The notes beneath the pieces were generated by a model. It saw only the letters and a program-made list of their open reading frames with translations. It made no database searches and was not told the origin of the DNA. A stretch of 64,000 bases of DNA, taken from positions 310,001 to 374,000 of the forward strand of contig DASREM010000028.1 of the NCBI GenBank assembly GCA_035652095.1. The letters run 5' to 3'. The DNA comes from DASREM01 sp035652095. GTDB lineage: Bacteria; Acidobacteriota; Terriglobia; Terriglobales; Acidobacteriaceae. Each line of letters starts with the position of its first letter. The first letter of the stretch is position 1. The position numbers and the translations under genes were made by a program. Below are positions 39,502 to 48,431 of the stretch, one piece after another.

Positions 39502-42141
39502 CTACGAATGCGGCGGGCGCGAATCTCCACCGCGGAACTTCGCTGCCTTGTCAGGCTCGCCTAATGCTTCGTAAATCTGCACCAGGTCCTTGCTGGCGTT
39601 TTGAATCCAGATGAGATTTGGATTCGCCTTCTTCATCAGGATCTGGTACCCAGCAAGACTTTCCTGCTCGGCCTCGCGGTACCGGCGCTGTCCGAGGAGC
39701 GCGGCACCGAGGCGAACCCGGGCGATTCCGACATTGTAATGGTCCGCGGCGACCGACTTGGAGTACGTCTCGAGCGCATCACGCACGAATTGCTCGGCGC
39801 GAGTGTAGTCTTTTCGTTCAAGGAACACTCCACCCAGGTTGCATTCGGTCACGCCGACCTGGTAGTGATTCCCACTGTAAACAGATTTGTAAATCGAGAG
39901 GGCTTGACGGAAATCGGTTTCCGCTTCGTCGAGTCTTCCCTGGCGCAGGGCCGCAACTCCCAGTTCATTATTGGCGAACGCGACCCTTTGATGCATTGGG
40001 CCGTAGGTGCTGATCAGAATGGCGCGGGATTGCTTCAGCAGTTCCGCCGCCTCGTCAAAACGCTTCATGCCGGTCAGGCCCTGGGCGAGGAACGTCATGG
40101 TATCTGCAGTTTCCGGATGCTGAGTGCCATACCACTCCCGGACGATATCGAGTGCCTGGCGGAAGTAGGTTTCGCTCTCGGCATAGTGACCCAGCTGGAC
40201 CTTGATCGCGCCCAGGTTAATCAGGGTGTCAGCGACCTGGGGATGACGATCGCCGAAGATCTCGCGTTGCATCTTCAACACCCGCTGATTGAGGGCTTCG
40301 GAAGTGTCATAGTGCGCGGCATAGAAATTAGTGTTGGCGAGTTCCGAGAGGCTGGCGACCAGATCAGTCTGCCTGGACGCCGAGGCCGACTGCATCTGGA
40401 CGGCCTGGTTGAGCTTCTCAATGGCTTCAGGGTAGCGACCGCGGTCTTCCAGGACCTTTCCCCAGGCGAAAGTGGCTTTCGCAACCTGGGGATGATCGGG
40501 CGGAAGGTGACGCTGGTCCATGTCGAAACCTTGATGGGCGAACTGCTCGGCGTCGTCATACTTGCCTTCGTCGGCTCGCAGCAGCGCAAGCAAGACGAGA
40601 GTTTCTGCTACCTGACTGCTGTCGGGACCAAATAATTTCTTGCGCTCATCAAGGGCGGACTCGAGCAGGGAATCCGCGCGGTCAAATTTTGCCAGTTTCT
40701 GGTAAATCGTGCCCAAGGTCTCGTAGAGGTCGGCCTGGGCTTGTGGCTCGGTATTGAGCAGTTGGGCTTCCTTGACGCCGCGATCGAGCAAGGTGGCGAC
40801 CCGCATCTGTTCGGAAGGCCCAGCCACGTCATCTCCGCCCTTGAACAGATCGAGCGTGAACCGCTGAATGCGCTGGGTGCGAGCAGCTTCGGCGAGTGCA
40901 TCATTTCTCGCCCGGGCAAGGCGCACAGTGAAGAAGGTCACCAGGCCAATCATGAGGGCGAGTACAAGGCCGGTAACAGCGACAGACTGGAAGTTACGGG
41001 TAACAAATTTTCGCAGACGATACTGGACCGAATCCGGGCGCGCCTCGAGCGGCTCCCCGCAAAGATAGTGGTCAATGTCGCGTACCAGAGCTTCCACCGA
41101 TCGGTAGCGGCGCCCCAGGTCCTTGTGCATCGCCGTCAGGCAGAGGACATCAAGATCGGCCCAGGAACTCCGGCTCAGAGAGGAAGCAGGATCATGATTG
41201 TCCTGCTGGGCGTCAGAAGGTCTTGCGGGCTCACGTTCCAGCAGGACTCTTTCCGCCTCGCCTGCCGGCAGGTTGGAAATGTCGAACGGCATCACCCCGG
41301 TGAGCAGTTGGTACAGAATTACGCCGAGCGAATACACGTCGCTCTGCACGCCCACATGTTCGCCTCGAATCTGCTCGGGCGCGGCGTACGCGGGAGTCAT
41401 CAGCCGCAAGCCAGTCACGGTGAGATCCGCGGAGGAGTCGAGGTTCTCAACCTGCTTGGCGATTCCGAAATCCAGCAGCCGCACGCTGCCGTCCTTCTTC
41501 ACCAGGATGTTCGACGGCTTCAGGTCACGGTGGATGACGGCCTGTCCGTGAGCGTATTGGACGGCCTCGCAAATCGAGCGAAACAGCTGCAAGCGCCGTT
41601 CAATGGAGCACCGGTTCTGCTCACAGTACGCGGTGATTGGGACGCCCTCGACGTACTCCATGACAAAGAACGGCGTGCCATCCTGCAGAGAATCGGCGTC
41701 GTAGATCTGGGCGATGGATGGATGGTGCAGTTGCGCGAGCAGGCGCTGTTCGCTGGCGAAGCGCTCGCGCCGGGCCGGAGAAAGCCAGGCATCGCGCAGC
41801 AACTTAATGGCGACAAGATTGCCAAGGTCCTCGCGTTCGGCGAGGTACACCGCTCCCATTCCGCCCTGTCCCAAAGCCTTGAGCACGCGGTAGGGGCCCA
41901 ATTGCTCCACTGGGGGAAGCGCCAGGGCCTCGACCTCGAGGATTTGGTGGGCTACCTGGGCTGGGTCATGGTCGAGCAGAGAGCCGCCGCGGGCGTCCTC
42001 ACTGAGCATGGCCATCACGTCGGCAGCCAGCGCGCCATCGCCATTGCAGGCCTGCTGCAAGAACGAAGGTTGCTCGGAAGGAGGAAGTTCCGCGGCTTCG
42101 TGGAAGAGGGATTGGATCCGGTCCCAACGAGTGCTGTCCAT
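39502..42141 (-). CDS. Membrane Ser/Thr protein kinase with TPR domain
   Basis: The start ATG 42141 follows AGGAGGACC. In 879 residues: an N-terminal helical segment, the kinase domain (about 82-350) with GQGGMGAVYLAERED (Gly loop), the lysine VAIKLL, HRDLKPSNILV and DFGIAKQ, one membrane helix (about 388-410), then nine or so TPR units (for example ALDERKKLFGPDSSQVAETL and similar 42-residue repeats) in the periplasm. It phosphorylates Ser/Thr targets in response to a periplasmic signal sensed by TPRs. Its start lies 18 bp after the ECF sigma gene, so they are co-transcribed. Confidence 0.93.
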   Translation of the reverse strand: MDSTRWDRIQSLFHEAAELPPSEQPSFLQQACNGDGALAADVMAMLSEDARGGSLLDHDPAQVAHQILEVEALALPPVEQLGPYRVLKALGQGGMGAVYLAEREDLGNLVAIKLLRDAWLSPARRERFASEQRLLAQLHHPSIAQIYDADSLQDGTPFFVMEYVEGVPITAYCEQNRCSIERRLQLFRSICEAVQYAHGQAVIHRDLKPSNILVKKDGSVRLLDFGIAKQVENLDSSADLTVTGLRLMTPAYAAPEQIRGEHVGVQSDVYSLGVILYQLLTGVMPFDISNLPAGEAERVLLEREPARPSDAQQDNHDPASSLSRSSWADLDVLCLTAMHKDLGRRYRSVEALVRDIDHYLCGEPLEARPDSVQYRLRKFVTRNFQSVAVTGLVLALMIGLVTFFTVRLARARNDALAEAARTQRIQRFTLDLFKGGDDVAGPSEQMRVATLLDRGVKEAQLLNTEPQAQADLYETLGTIYQKLAKFDRADSLLESALDERKKLFGPDSSQVAETLVLLALLRADEGKYDDAEQFAHQGFDMDQRHLPPDHPQVAKATFAWGKVLEDRGRYPEAIEKLNQAVQMQSASASRQTDLVASLSELANTNFYAAHYDTSEALNQRVLKMQREIFGDRHPQVADTLINLGAIKVQLGHYAESETYFRQALDIVREWYGTQHPETADTMTFLAQGLTGMKRFDEAAELLKQSRAILISTYGPMHQRVAFANNELGVAALRQGRLDEAETDFRQALSIYKSVYSGNHYQVGVTECNLGGVFLERKDYTRAEQFVRDALETYSKSVAADHYNVGIARVRLGAALLGQRRYREAEQESLAGYQILMKKANPNLIWIQNASKDLVQIYEALGEPDKAAKFRGGDSRPPHS

Positions 42142-42159
42142 GGTCCTCCTGAATGCAGG

Positions 42160-42741
42160 CTAGGCCGTCAGTTGTAGCTGGTGGGCAAGCCAGGCCTTGG
42201 CGGCCCTCCAGTCGCGCAAGACTGTGGCTTCGGAAACCTCCAGCAAGGCGGCAGTCTCGGGGATGTCGAGGCCGCCAAAAAAGCGGCTTTCCACCATGAG
42301 GGCTTGACGCGGCTCGATACGGGCCAATGCTTCCAAAGCGCGGTCCAAGGCCAGCAAATTGCTGCCCCAGGAAGCGGGCGCATCGGCAACGTTATCTAGA
42401 ACGAGATTGATCCCGTCCGCCCCGCCGCGCTTTTCCGCGTGCCGCCGGCGGGCCGCCTCAACCAGGACTTGGCGCATGGCGCGTGCCGCAATGCGCTTGA
42501 AATGGAGCTGCGAAGTTTCGGCAAAGCGTGGCGAGCGGGCCAGCTTGATCCAGGCTTCATTGACCAAGGCGGTGGGCGTTAGGGTGCAGCTGGGGTCTCC
42601 ACGGCGAACGCTGGAGGCGAGTCGGCGCAGTTCCTCGTAAGTAACGCTGAATAGTTCGTCCAGAGCCTTGCGGTTCTCGATGGGTTCGTCTCCTTCCGGA
42701 GCGATGTCCCCCGCAGTTCCTGGCGAATGACGATGCCTCAT
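42160..42741 (-). CDS. ECF-type RNA polymerase sigma factor
   Basis: I chose ATG 42741 (193 residues); a TTG at 42768 is the alternative. Region 2 reads FSVTYEELRRLASSVRRGDP and TALVNEAWIKLARS, and region 4 ends RIEPRQALMVESRFFGGLDI and LEVSEATVLRDWRAAKAWL. The pattern is that of the acidobacterial/planctomycetal ECF group that lies next to Ser/Thr kinases. No anti-sigma factor follows; instead the kinase is downstream, which may regulate it by phosphorylation. Target genes are unknown. The secreted protein gene at 42963 diverges from it and may be one target. Confidence 0.9.
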   Translation of the reverse strand: MRHRHSPGTAGDIAPEGDEPIENRKALDELFSVTYEELRRLASSVRRGDPSCTLTPTALVNEAWIKLARSPRFAETSQLHFKRIAARAMRQVLVEAARRRHAEKRGGADGINLVLDNVADAPASWGSNLLALDRALEALARIEPRQALMVESRFFGGLDIPETAALLEVSEATVLRDWRAAKAWLAHQLQLTA

Positions 42742-42962
42742 GACGGTTTTTCCCGAACTTCTGCGCAATGTCTAGTAAATGCCTGCCGAACCGTGAGGGG
42801 AGGAGGCGCGGTTCGCGTGTGGGAAGCCCGGGGAATGCTATCACCGGCTTTACCTCGACTACAACAATGTTCTTGATGGCTGGAGTTGCAGTCGTCGTCA
42901 CGCGAATGTGCCAACTCGGCAGGATCGACCGATCGAAGACTTAACGCTGAGGAGGTATCAAC

Positions 42963-44225
42963 ATGGATCGCATGGTCAGGTTTGTTCTCGCCACGCTCGT
43001 TGTTTTTACGCAGATGATTCCGTTCTCGCCTGCCGCGCAAACTGCCACGCAGCCGGTTCCGCCGAGTACTTCAAAGACGACAACACCGCCCAAGACCACA
43101 GCCAAGCCCGCCCCGGCCAAGCCTGCACCGGCCGTACCCGCGGCCAAGCCAGTGCCGCAGAGGCCCGACGCTGCGGCCAGAACCGTGGTTTTGCCAAACA
43201 AGCCGGTGGCACGTCCGGTGACTTCCGCGCCCGCGCCAGCCGTACAGGCGGGCCGGCCGGGCGTGACCGCGAACCCAGCGGCGGCACAGCCCATCCCGGC
43301 ACGGGGAACACTTCCGCCAGGCATCGTGGCCGGCGGGAAGGGCGCCGCAATTGGAAGCTCCATGGGTGCAAGCAGGGCCTCTACTGTTTCCAATTCGCCA
43401 GCAGCGCCAGCGGTGCGTGGAAGACCGGTGATCCCAACGGGTACGGTTAATCCAGCCGCGGCGACCCAGACCAACGCGACGGCGCCAGCGGTGAGCGGGC
43501 GCGGTGTGATTCCCACCCCAACATCCGCGAAGGGCGCGCCCACGACTTCAAGCAGCTACATTCCTTCGTCCTCGACATCCGGGCGGTCTGCCATCCCGAG
43601 CTACGGCAGTTCCAATACCAGCGCCGCGGCCGCCGCGTCTGGACCGGCCACTCCGGGGCCAAACGGTTCGCTGGGTACATTCGAGTATGGACAAGGAATG
43701 CTGACGGTCTACGGCTGCACTCGCCAGGGAACCCAGGTGCTGTGCGACACCGACTTTAATAACCAGAACCAGCGTCTGACCCAGATCAATACCGCCTGGT
43801 GGCGAGACGTTTACCTGGTGGATCAATACGGAGATCGTCATCAGCGGGCTTCGGCCTATTTCGTGAACGGCGCCGGGGAACCGCGCGAGATGCTCGACAT
43901 TCCATACGGGCAGAGCGCACGCTACATCATGGTATTCAACGATTTCAATGCCAATGTGAACAGTGTCGGATTCCATTCGGTCTATGGAAACATTGACATT
44001 GAAAACATGAGCCTGGATGGAAGCGGCGGAAACGCGGCTCAAGCCGGCGCGGACGAGTCGGCACAGGGAAGTCCGCAAGGAAACTCGGCTGTCGCAAATT
44101 CCGTGGGTGGGATGAAAGACTCATTGAAGAACAACGGCAAGCAGCGCGCGAGCGATGCCCGCGACAAGGCTATGAACAAGGCCAACGATTCGATGCAGAA
44201 GCTGATGGACCGAATCCCGCACTGA
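42963..44225 (+). CDS. Pro/Ala/Thr-rich secreted protein with C-terminal beta domain
   Basis: The signal peptide (about residues 1-25, ending SPAAQ) is followed by about 200 residues rich in Ala, Pro, Lys and Ser, with a recurring GRxxIP element (GRPVIPTG, GRGVIPTP, GRSAIPSY). The rest, about 225-370, is a folded domain with two Cys (YGCTRQGTQVLCDTDFNN) and the segments WWRDVYLVDQYGDRHQRASA and YGQSARYIMVFNDFNANV. The last 60 residues are charged. AGGAGG lies before the ATG. It is secreted and perhaps attached to the cell surface; I do not recognise the fold. It is divergent from the ECF sigma factor. Confidence 0.78.
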   Translation: MDRMVRFVLATLVVFTQMIPFSPAAQTATQPVPPSTSKTTTPPKTTAKPAPAKPAPAVPAAKPVPQRPDAAARTVVLPNKPVARPVTSAPAPAVQAGRPGVTANPAAAQPIPARGTLPPGIVAGGKGAAIGSSMGASRASTVSNSPAAPAVRGRPVIPTGTVNPAAATQTNATAPAVSGRGVIPTPTSAKGAPTTSSSYIPSSSTSGRSAIPSYGSSNTSAAAAASGPATPGPNGSLGTFEYGQGMLTVYGCTRQGTQVLCDTDFNNQNQRLTQINTAWWRDVYLVDQYGDRHQRASAYFVNGAGEPREMLDIPYGQSARYIMVFNDFNANVNSVGFHSVYGNIDIENMSLDGSGGNAAQAGADESAQGSPQGNSAVANSVGGMKDSLKNNGKQRASDARDKAMNKANDSMQKLMDRIPH

Positions 44226-44275
44226 AAATGTGCACCTGTTGCCCCGCTCCCGGAATGTCGGCGGGCGGGGTGACT

Positions 44276-46306
44276 TCAGTGACCGGATGTGACCGAAGCT
44301 GTTGCCTGATCCCATTCCTGCTCTCCACGATGCAACAGAGCTTTGCGATCTTCCTGCAGGATCCAGCGTTGCTTTACCAGTTCATCGGTCGCGCGTGCAT
44401 AGCGGGCGAGGTAATCGTCGCGGCCGGAATAGCGCTCTGCAATAGACTTGCGCGGGTCGCCGTTTTTCTGTCGTTCGGCTGCTGTCCTCGGAAAAGGAAA
44501 GTAGGAGCCCTGAAAAGCCACGCGCTCTGCGGGCGCGCCTATGGAAGGGTCGCGTAGGTTCCAACTCGCATAAGTGGCCAGAGGCACCGTAAGCTCCGGC
44601 AAGCGTACCCCGTCGCGCTCGTTGCCATCCCCGTCGACCTGCGGCACCAGCACCGGGAATGTCGGACCTACCTTCGGCGGTTGCGTCTCCAGGAACCCCT
44701 TCCGCCAGTTCGGGCCAAAGTCGAGACGGTAGGCACTGTTCGCCTCATGCGGACGGTTAACCGCAGGAAGCAGGGGGAATGCATAATCCCCGAGCGGCAC
44801 CAGAGTTCCATCGGAAATCCTGGGATAACTGCTTGCCGGGGGAGACTTGTGATTGCGCACCCACGAGTCCATGTTCACGATCATGGCCCGCCAGAAATAC
44901 TTGGCGGGAAGCGGCGACTGGGGATTTTGCCCGAGCAGATCGCCAACACCTTTTTCCGGCGGGAACGGACCGGAATAGTGTTGCAGGCCGGTAAAGTGAT
45001 AAATCCGGACACTGTCGGAAATAGCGGCGTCCTTCTTGCCGTCGGCAGTGGTATGAATTAAGGCGCCGGCACGTCCCCAGTATTCATAGGACGTGTTAGA
45101 GAAGAAAACCCTGGGCACAACTTTCTCGGCAGCAGCGTGGTCGAGAAGGCCTGCTGTTTCTTCCGTGATCGGGTCTTTCTCGGGCAGATCGGTGAAAGGG
45201 AAGAGGTCCGTGGGAAAGAAGACGGACGAGGTAGGTTGCGCATCACGCGAAGGCTGCGCAAAGCGGTAATTGAAGCTGCCACGACCCGCCCCGGCAACAT
45301 GGGCGAGAACTCCGTCGAGCGCGATTCTCCCGTTCTCGTCGGCGTTGAAACCCTGGTACAGGAAGTCGCGCAGGAAGCGGCCGTTCTGCGAGATGCCTTC
45401 GCCATAGACTCGGGCAGCCGGAGTGATCGCGTCACTGCTGTGTTTTGCGTACGCGGCAAAGTCGCGAACCGCGGCGAAGCCTGCGCCTGCTACAACCGGA
45501 TCGGCAACCACGTAGACGTATTCGTAAATTCGTCCCGGCTGAAATCCACCATTCAAATGGATGTACCGATTACTGGGAACGACCTTGCCATCTACAGTGC
45601 GACCGAACTGCCATTCTACGCGCGGAATGACCGTGCGCGGAGCGTCACGTGAGTCCCGCACCGAGAGAACGTTCCGGGGATCACCAGGCGATGCGACCGG
45701 GTATTCTGTCCCGCCGATATCGCCCACGATGAGGTGCCCCAGAGGAATATCTGACATTGAGCGGTACGGCATCAGATCACCGCGCAACAAGCCGGTGATG
45801 GTTTTGCCATTTTCCTTCGCGATGGGCGCGTAAAGTCGCAAGGGCTGTGGGCCCTCGGCATCCCATTGCCAACCCAGGCTGACCACGGTAAATCCCTTGC
45901 GCAGTAACCACGCGTCTCCGGCGTCAGAGACGAGGTCCTCGTCACCTCCGTCAACCAGCGAGAGAATGCGGGTACGGCCGCGATTGGGAACCTCGAGTAG
46001 CACCGCTCCATTGCCCTTGCGCGGATCTCTTGGACGCACGGCAACGAAGTCCGAAGAAAATTCAACCTCGCCGTCCTTCAAATTCACAGCATTGCCGAGA
46101 TCAACGATCCGCTGGTTGTGCGGGTTGGCGACTGCGATGGAGAAATAAACGCGTCCGGTGAAGCGCTCGTAGCTTCCAGCACCCCCGAAAGACTTCCCAC
46201 CCAAGACCTGCGCACGGGAAGAAATATCAACCCGGATGACGCGAGCCGTGGCCGGAAAAATGGAGACAAAGAAAAGTAGAATGACGGCGCCGAGGATCTG
46301 TCGCAT
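44276..46306 (-). CDS. Secreted alpha/beta hydrolase, Abhydrolase_10 family
   Basis: The ATG at 46306 (MRQILGAVILLFFVSIFP) opens a signal peptide; the longer frame to 46324 is not needed. The 676-residue protein has the N-terminal beta-rich region of this family (FGGAGSYERFTGRVYFSIAV, GNGAVLLEVPNRGRTR) and the catalytic domain with GAGFAAVRDFAAY and SQNGRFLRDFLYQGFN, where SQNGR is the expected Ser-containing elbow. A late His lies in YHFTGLQHYSG. It probably hydrolyses esters outside the cell. It stands convergent with the gene before it, with 50 bp between stops. Confidence 0.82.
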   Translation of the reverse strand: MRQILGAVILLFFVSIFPATARVIRVDISSRAQVLGGKSFGGAGSYERFTGRVYFSIAVANPHNQRIVDLGNAVNLKDGEVEFSSDFVAVRPRDPRKGNGAVLLEVPNRGRTRILSLVDGGDEDLVSDAGDAWLLRKGFTVVSLGWQWDAEGPQPLRLYAPIAKENGKTITGLLRGDLMPYRSMSDIPLGHLIVGDIGGTEYPVASPGDPRNVLSVRDSRDAPRTVIPRVEWQFGRTVDGKVVPSNRYIHLNGGFQPGRIYEYVYVVADPVVAGAGFAAVRDFAAYAKHSSDAITPAARVYGEGISQNGRFLRDFLYQGFNADENGRIALDGVLAHVAGAGRGSFNYRFAQPSRDAQPTSSVFFPTDLFPFTDLPEKDPITEETAGLLDHAAAEKVVPRVFFSNTSYEYWGRAGALIHTTADGKKDAAISDSVRIYHFTGLQHYSGPFPPEKGVGDLLGQNPQSPLPAKYFWRAMIVNMDSWVRNHKSPPASSYPRISDGTLVPLGDYAFPLLPAVNRPHEANSAYRLDFGPNWRKGFLETQPPKVGPTFPVLVPQVDGDGNERDGVRLPELTVPLATYASWNLRDPSIGAPAERVAFQGSYFPFPRTAAERQKNGDPRKSIAERYSGRDDYLARYARATDELVKQRWILQEDRKALLHRGEQEWDQATASVTSGH

Positions 46307-46519
46307 GGGCGCAAAGCATAGCACGCGGAGAATGCAGCGGAAGATTAATGGCTTCAGCTGTCACGGCGACCGTTCAGGTTCGGTGGCTTCGGGAGGGTTT
46401 CGAAACGCTTACCTTGACTACAACGAACTCACCGCGCCGGGGTTGCGCGCCGGTATCGAGCCATGCAAAATCGGAGGGCTGAGAAATTTCCGGGTATCCC
46501 TGAAAGCGCGGAACAAGTC

Positions 46520-47002
46520 ATGTTCACCAAATCCGGAATCATCGAACTACACGCCACCACGCATGAACGCTTGGACCTTCTGTTGCGGCACATTGCTACC
46601 GTCCCCGAGGAACTCCGCCGCAAGCAGATTGCAGGATTCGGCCATGCATCCATTTGGAAGCAGTTCGTGCATATTCTGACCTGCGAGGAAGGCTGGGTCC
46701 ATGACCTGCAGAACCAAGCGTTTTCCGGTTGGCACGAAGAAGACTGCCAGACCCTGGAGGACTTGCTAGTTGCCAAACACCGGATACGAGAGGCAACAAA
46801 AATCTACGTCGGCGGCCTTACGGAAGCGCAACTCAACACCACTCTGTCCCAACGTCCGGTGGATTGGGGTGGCGAACTCCGGAGTCCCGCTTTTATCTTG
46901 TTGCACGTCATAACCCACGCATTTCACCACAAGGGCCAGATTGTCTCGATGTTGCGAATTGTCGGACATCCGGCTCCGGACACCGATCTGCAGCCGGTAT
47001 AG
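46520..47002 (+). CDS. DinB-family protein
   Basis: Start at ATG 46520 (MFTKSGIIELHATTHERLD) is preferred to ATG 46463. The 160-residue four-helix protein has metal-ligand His in HASIWKQFVHILTCEEGWVH, and HVITHAFHHKGQIVSMLR in the last helix, the usual three-His DinB site. DinB-like proteins include thiol transferases (including bacillithiol S-transferases) and metal-dependent enzymes. With bshA in this genome, a bacillithiol-dependent role is plausible but unproven. It is cytosolic and monocistronic. Confidence 0.85.
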   Translation: MFTKSGIIELHATTHERLDLLLRHIATVPEELRRKQIAGFGHASIWKQFVHILTCEEGWVHDLQNQAFSGWHEEDCQTLEDLLVAKHRIREATKIYVGGLTEAQLNTTLSQRPVDWGGELRSPAFILLHVITHAFHHKGQIVSMLRIVGHPAPDTDLQPV

Positions 47003-47054
47003 TGAGAAGGGCTGGATATGAGAATGGCTGGCCAAACGGGAGATTGGAAAAGAA

Positions 47055-47131
47055 TGGCGGGGACGACGGGACTCGAACCCGCGGCCTCTGCCGTGACAGG
47101 GCAGCGTTCTAACCAACTGAACTACGTCCCC
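47055..47131 (-). tRNA. tRNA-Asp (anticodon GTC), CCA encoded
   Basis: On the minus strand the acceptor arm GGGGACG pairs with CGTCCCC. The D arm contains AGTTCAGTTGGTTAGAAC, the anticodon stem CTGCC/GGCAG encloses CTGTCAC (anticodon GTC), and the T arm is CGCGGGTTCGAGTCCCG. Discriminator is G and CCA is encoded. A 4-unit heptamer array starts 3 bp upstream. Confidence 0.97.
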
Positions 47132-47133
47132 AC

Positions 47134-47161
47134 TCGCCAAATCAACGATTCGCAATTCGCC
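47134..47161. repeat. Short heptamer array beside tRNA-Asp
   Basis: Four units in phase: TCGCCAA, ATCAACG, ATTCGCA, ATTCGCC. They lie 3 bp upstream of the tRNA-Asp 5' end, in its promoter-proximal leader. No -10 box is obvious nearby. Confidence 0.5.
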
Positions 47162-47415
47162 TGATCTATGCAGTGCTCAAGTTCGAATGGCCTGCGCTCG
47201 GGGCGACCGCTTTCCTTCATCCCAATCGGGCCATCGGAAACTTGGCAAATCGTGGTCACGAACTATCCTAACAGCTTCCCGCGGAACACGAAAGGCCAGC
47301 CAGCCGTCATCGCGCTTGAGATTGTGTGATCGAAGACTCATTCTGCCCAGGTCTTAGGCCTGATCTCTGAAACCGACTGACCATTGTCGAGGCGAACCAG
47401 TCATGGCCCGGCAAA
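47162..47415. other. Intergenic gap without recognisable content
   Basis: No coding frame, repeat or RNA stands out in these 254 bases. The tRNA-Asp promoter on the minus strand should lie in the first 80 bases but I could not place -35 and -10 boxes. Confidence 0.5.
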
Positions 47416-47646
47416 TCACGAGAAACTTGGCTTGGGCGGTGCGCACACGGATTCGAACCAGCGACTGACATAAACCTGCGCGTGCGCTTCACCGCAATAA
47501 TGCCGCGCTCCGGATACGTTCGCCGTCTCAGTCTTCCAGCGGTACACGGTGAGATCGGAGTCTCCACATCGAATCACGAACCAATGAGTGGGGTTCGTGC
47601 TCACGATTCCACAGACTTCACACCGGTATTCCTGCAGCGTCGTCAT
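47416..47646 (-). CDS. Small zinc-ribbon-like protein
   Basis: The 76-residue protein starts MTTLQEYRCEVCGIVSTNPT and has Cys at 9 and 12 and another Cys/His cluster (ARHYCGEAHAQVYVSRWFES). With the Cys near 27 and 67 it can form a zinc-binding site. Composition is balanced and it lies only 28 bp downstream of the DisA_N gene on the same strand, so the two may be translated together. The function is unknown; a partner-binding or regulatory role is only a guess. Confidence 0.6.
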   Translation of the reverse strand: MTTLQEYRCEVCGIVSTNPTHWFVIRCGDSDLTVYRWKTETANVSGARHYCGEAHAQVYVSRWFESVCAPPKPSFS

Positions 47647-47674
47647 GCATTCAGTTCCTTGTTATTGATAACGC

Positions 47675-48265
47675 TTATTCGGCAGCAGAGGCTTGTCCCA
47701 GAGTCGGGGTCAGGATCGTCAGTTCGCCAACGTGTTCCTGCTTCACAGTACCACGCAGGTGTGCGACGTGATCCATCATCCAAATCTCCGGGATGATTTC
47801 CCCGACCAGCTTTCCGTGACAGAAGAGGCGCACCACCGAGCTTTCGGAAACGACGATGGCCACGGCCTTGGTTACGGCGCTCATATTAGCGGCGGCAATG
47901 TGACGACTGCCGAGTCCCAGGGGGACTTCGACCGAGGCGGGCATCGCATCGAGGTAGCGGCATGCGGACACGAATTGCCCCTGTTGGCTCACTACGAACC
48001 CTCCGTCCAGCTGAGCCAATTCCTTGATGGTTCCGCGAAGATTAAGATTGCGAACATGGAGCGCAGACTCAGGGTGTCCCGAGAGCGGATCTAAGATCAA
48101 TGGCCGCGATCTTGCCAGAACAGCATTCTCATCGCCAAGCGTAAATAGCGTGCCAACTCGCCTTCCCTCCCGCCCCTCGCGTGCGATTTCTACCGCGAGT
48201 CCAATCAAAGACTCAAGCACATCGGGGTCATATTGGGTCACCTGGCAGAGAATGCTCTCAAACAT
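47675..48265 (-). CDS. DisA_N (diadenylate cyclase-like) domain protein
   Basis: The 196-residue protein is a stand-alone DisA_N domain: ARE-GREGRRVGTLFTLGD (about 28-45), then LDGGFVVSQQGQFVSACRYL (about 86-105), LGLGSRHIAAANMSAVTKAV and AIVVSESSVVRLFCHGKLVG. The DGA and RHR catalytic motifs of c-di-AMP synthases read DGG and RHI here, so the key Arg is missing. It has no membrane segment or DNA-binding part. It may make c-di-AMP weakly, bind nucleotides without catalysis, or be a related enzyme. The zinc-ribbon gene follows it by 28 bp. Confidence 0.82.
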   Translation of the reverse strand: MFESILCQVTQYDPDVLESLIGLAVEIAREGREGRRVGTLFTLGDENAVLARSRPLILDPLSGHPESALHVRNLNLRGTIKELAQLDGGFVVSQQGQFVSACRYLDAMPASVEVPLGLGSRHIAAANMSAVTKAVAIVVSESSVVRLFCHGKLVGEIIPEIWMMDHVAHLRGTVKQEHVGELTILTPTLGQASAAE

Positions 48266-48431
48266 CCTTCAACTCCCGTCGGTTCAGGTAGAAGTCATTA
48301 TAGGAGGGACACATCTCAAGTTGGATGAAGCCGCTGGCAGCAGAGATTCAGTAGTCGCTGATGCCGAATGTGCATGCCGCACGAGACTGACCGCAATCGT
48401 TTGCACCCGGAAGAACTTGCTTTCGCAGGTA

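Noticed and set aside
40741..42177. 478-codon plus-strand frame across the Ser/Thr kinase
   Set aside because: Antisense shadow of the kinase gene, whose catalytic motifs are plain on the other strand.
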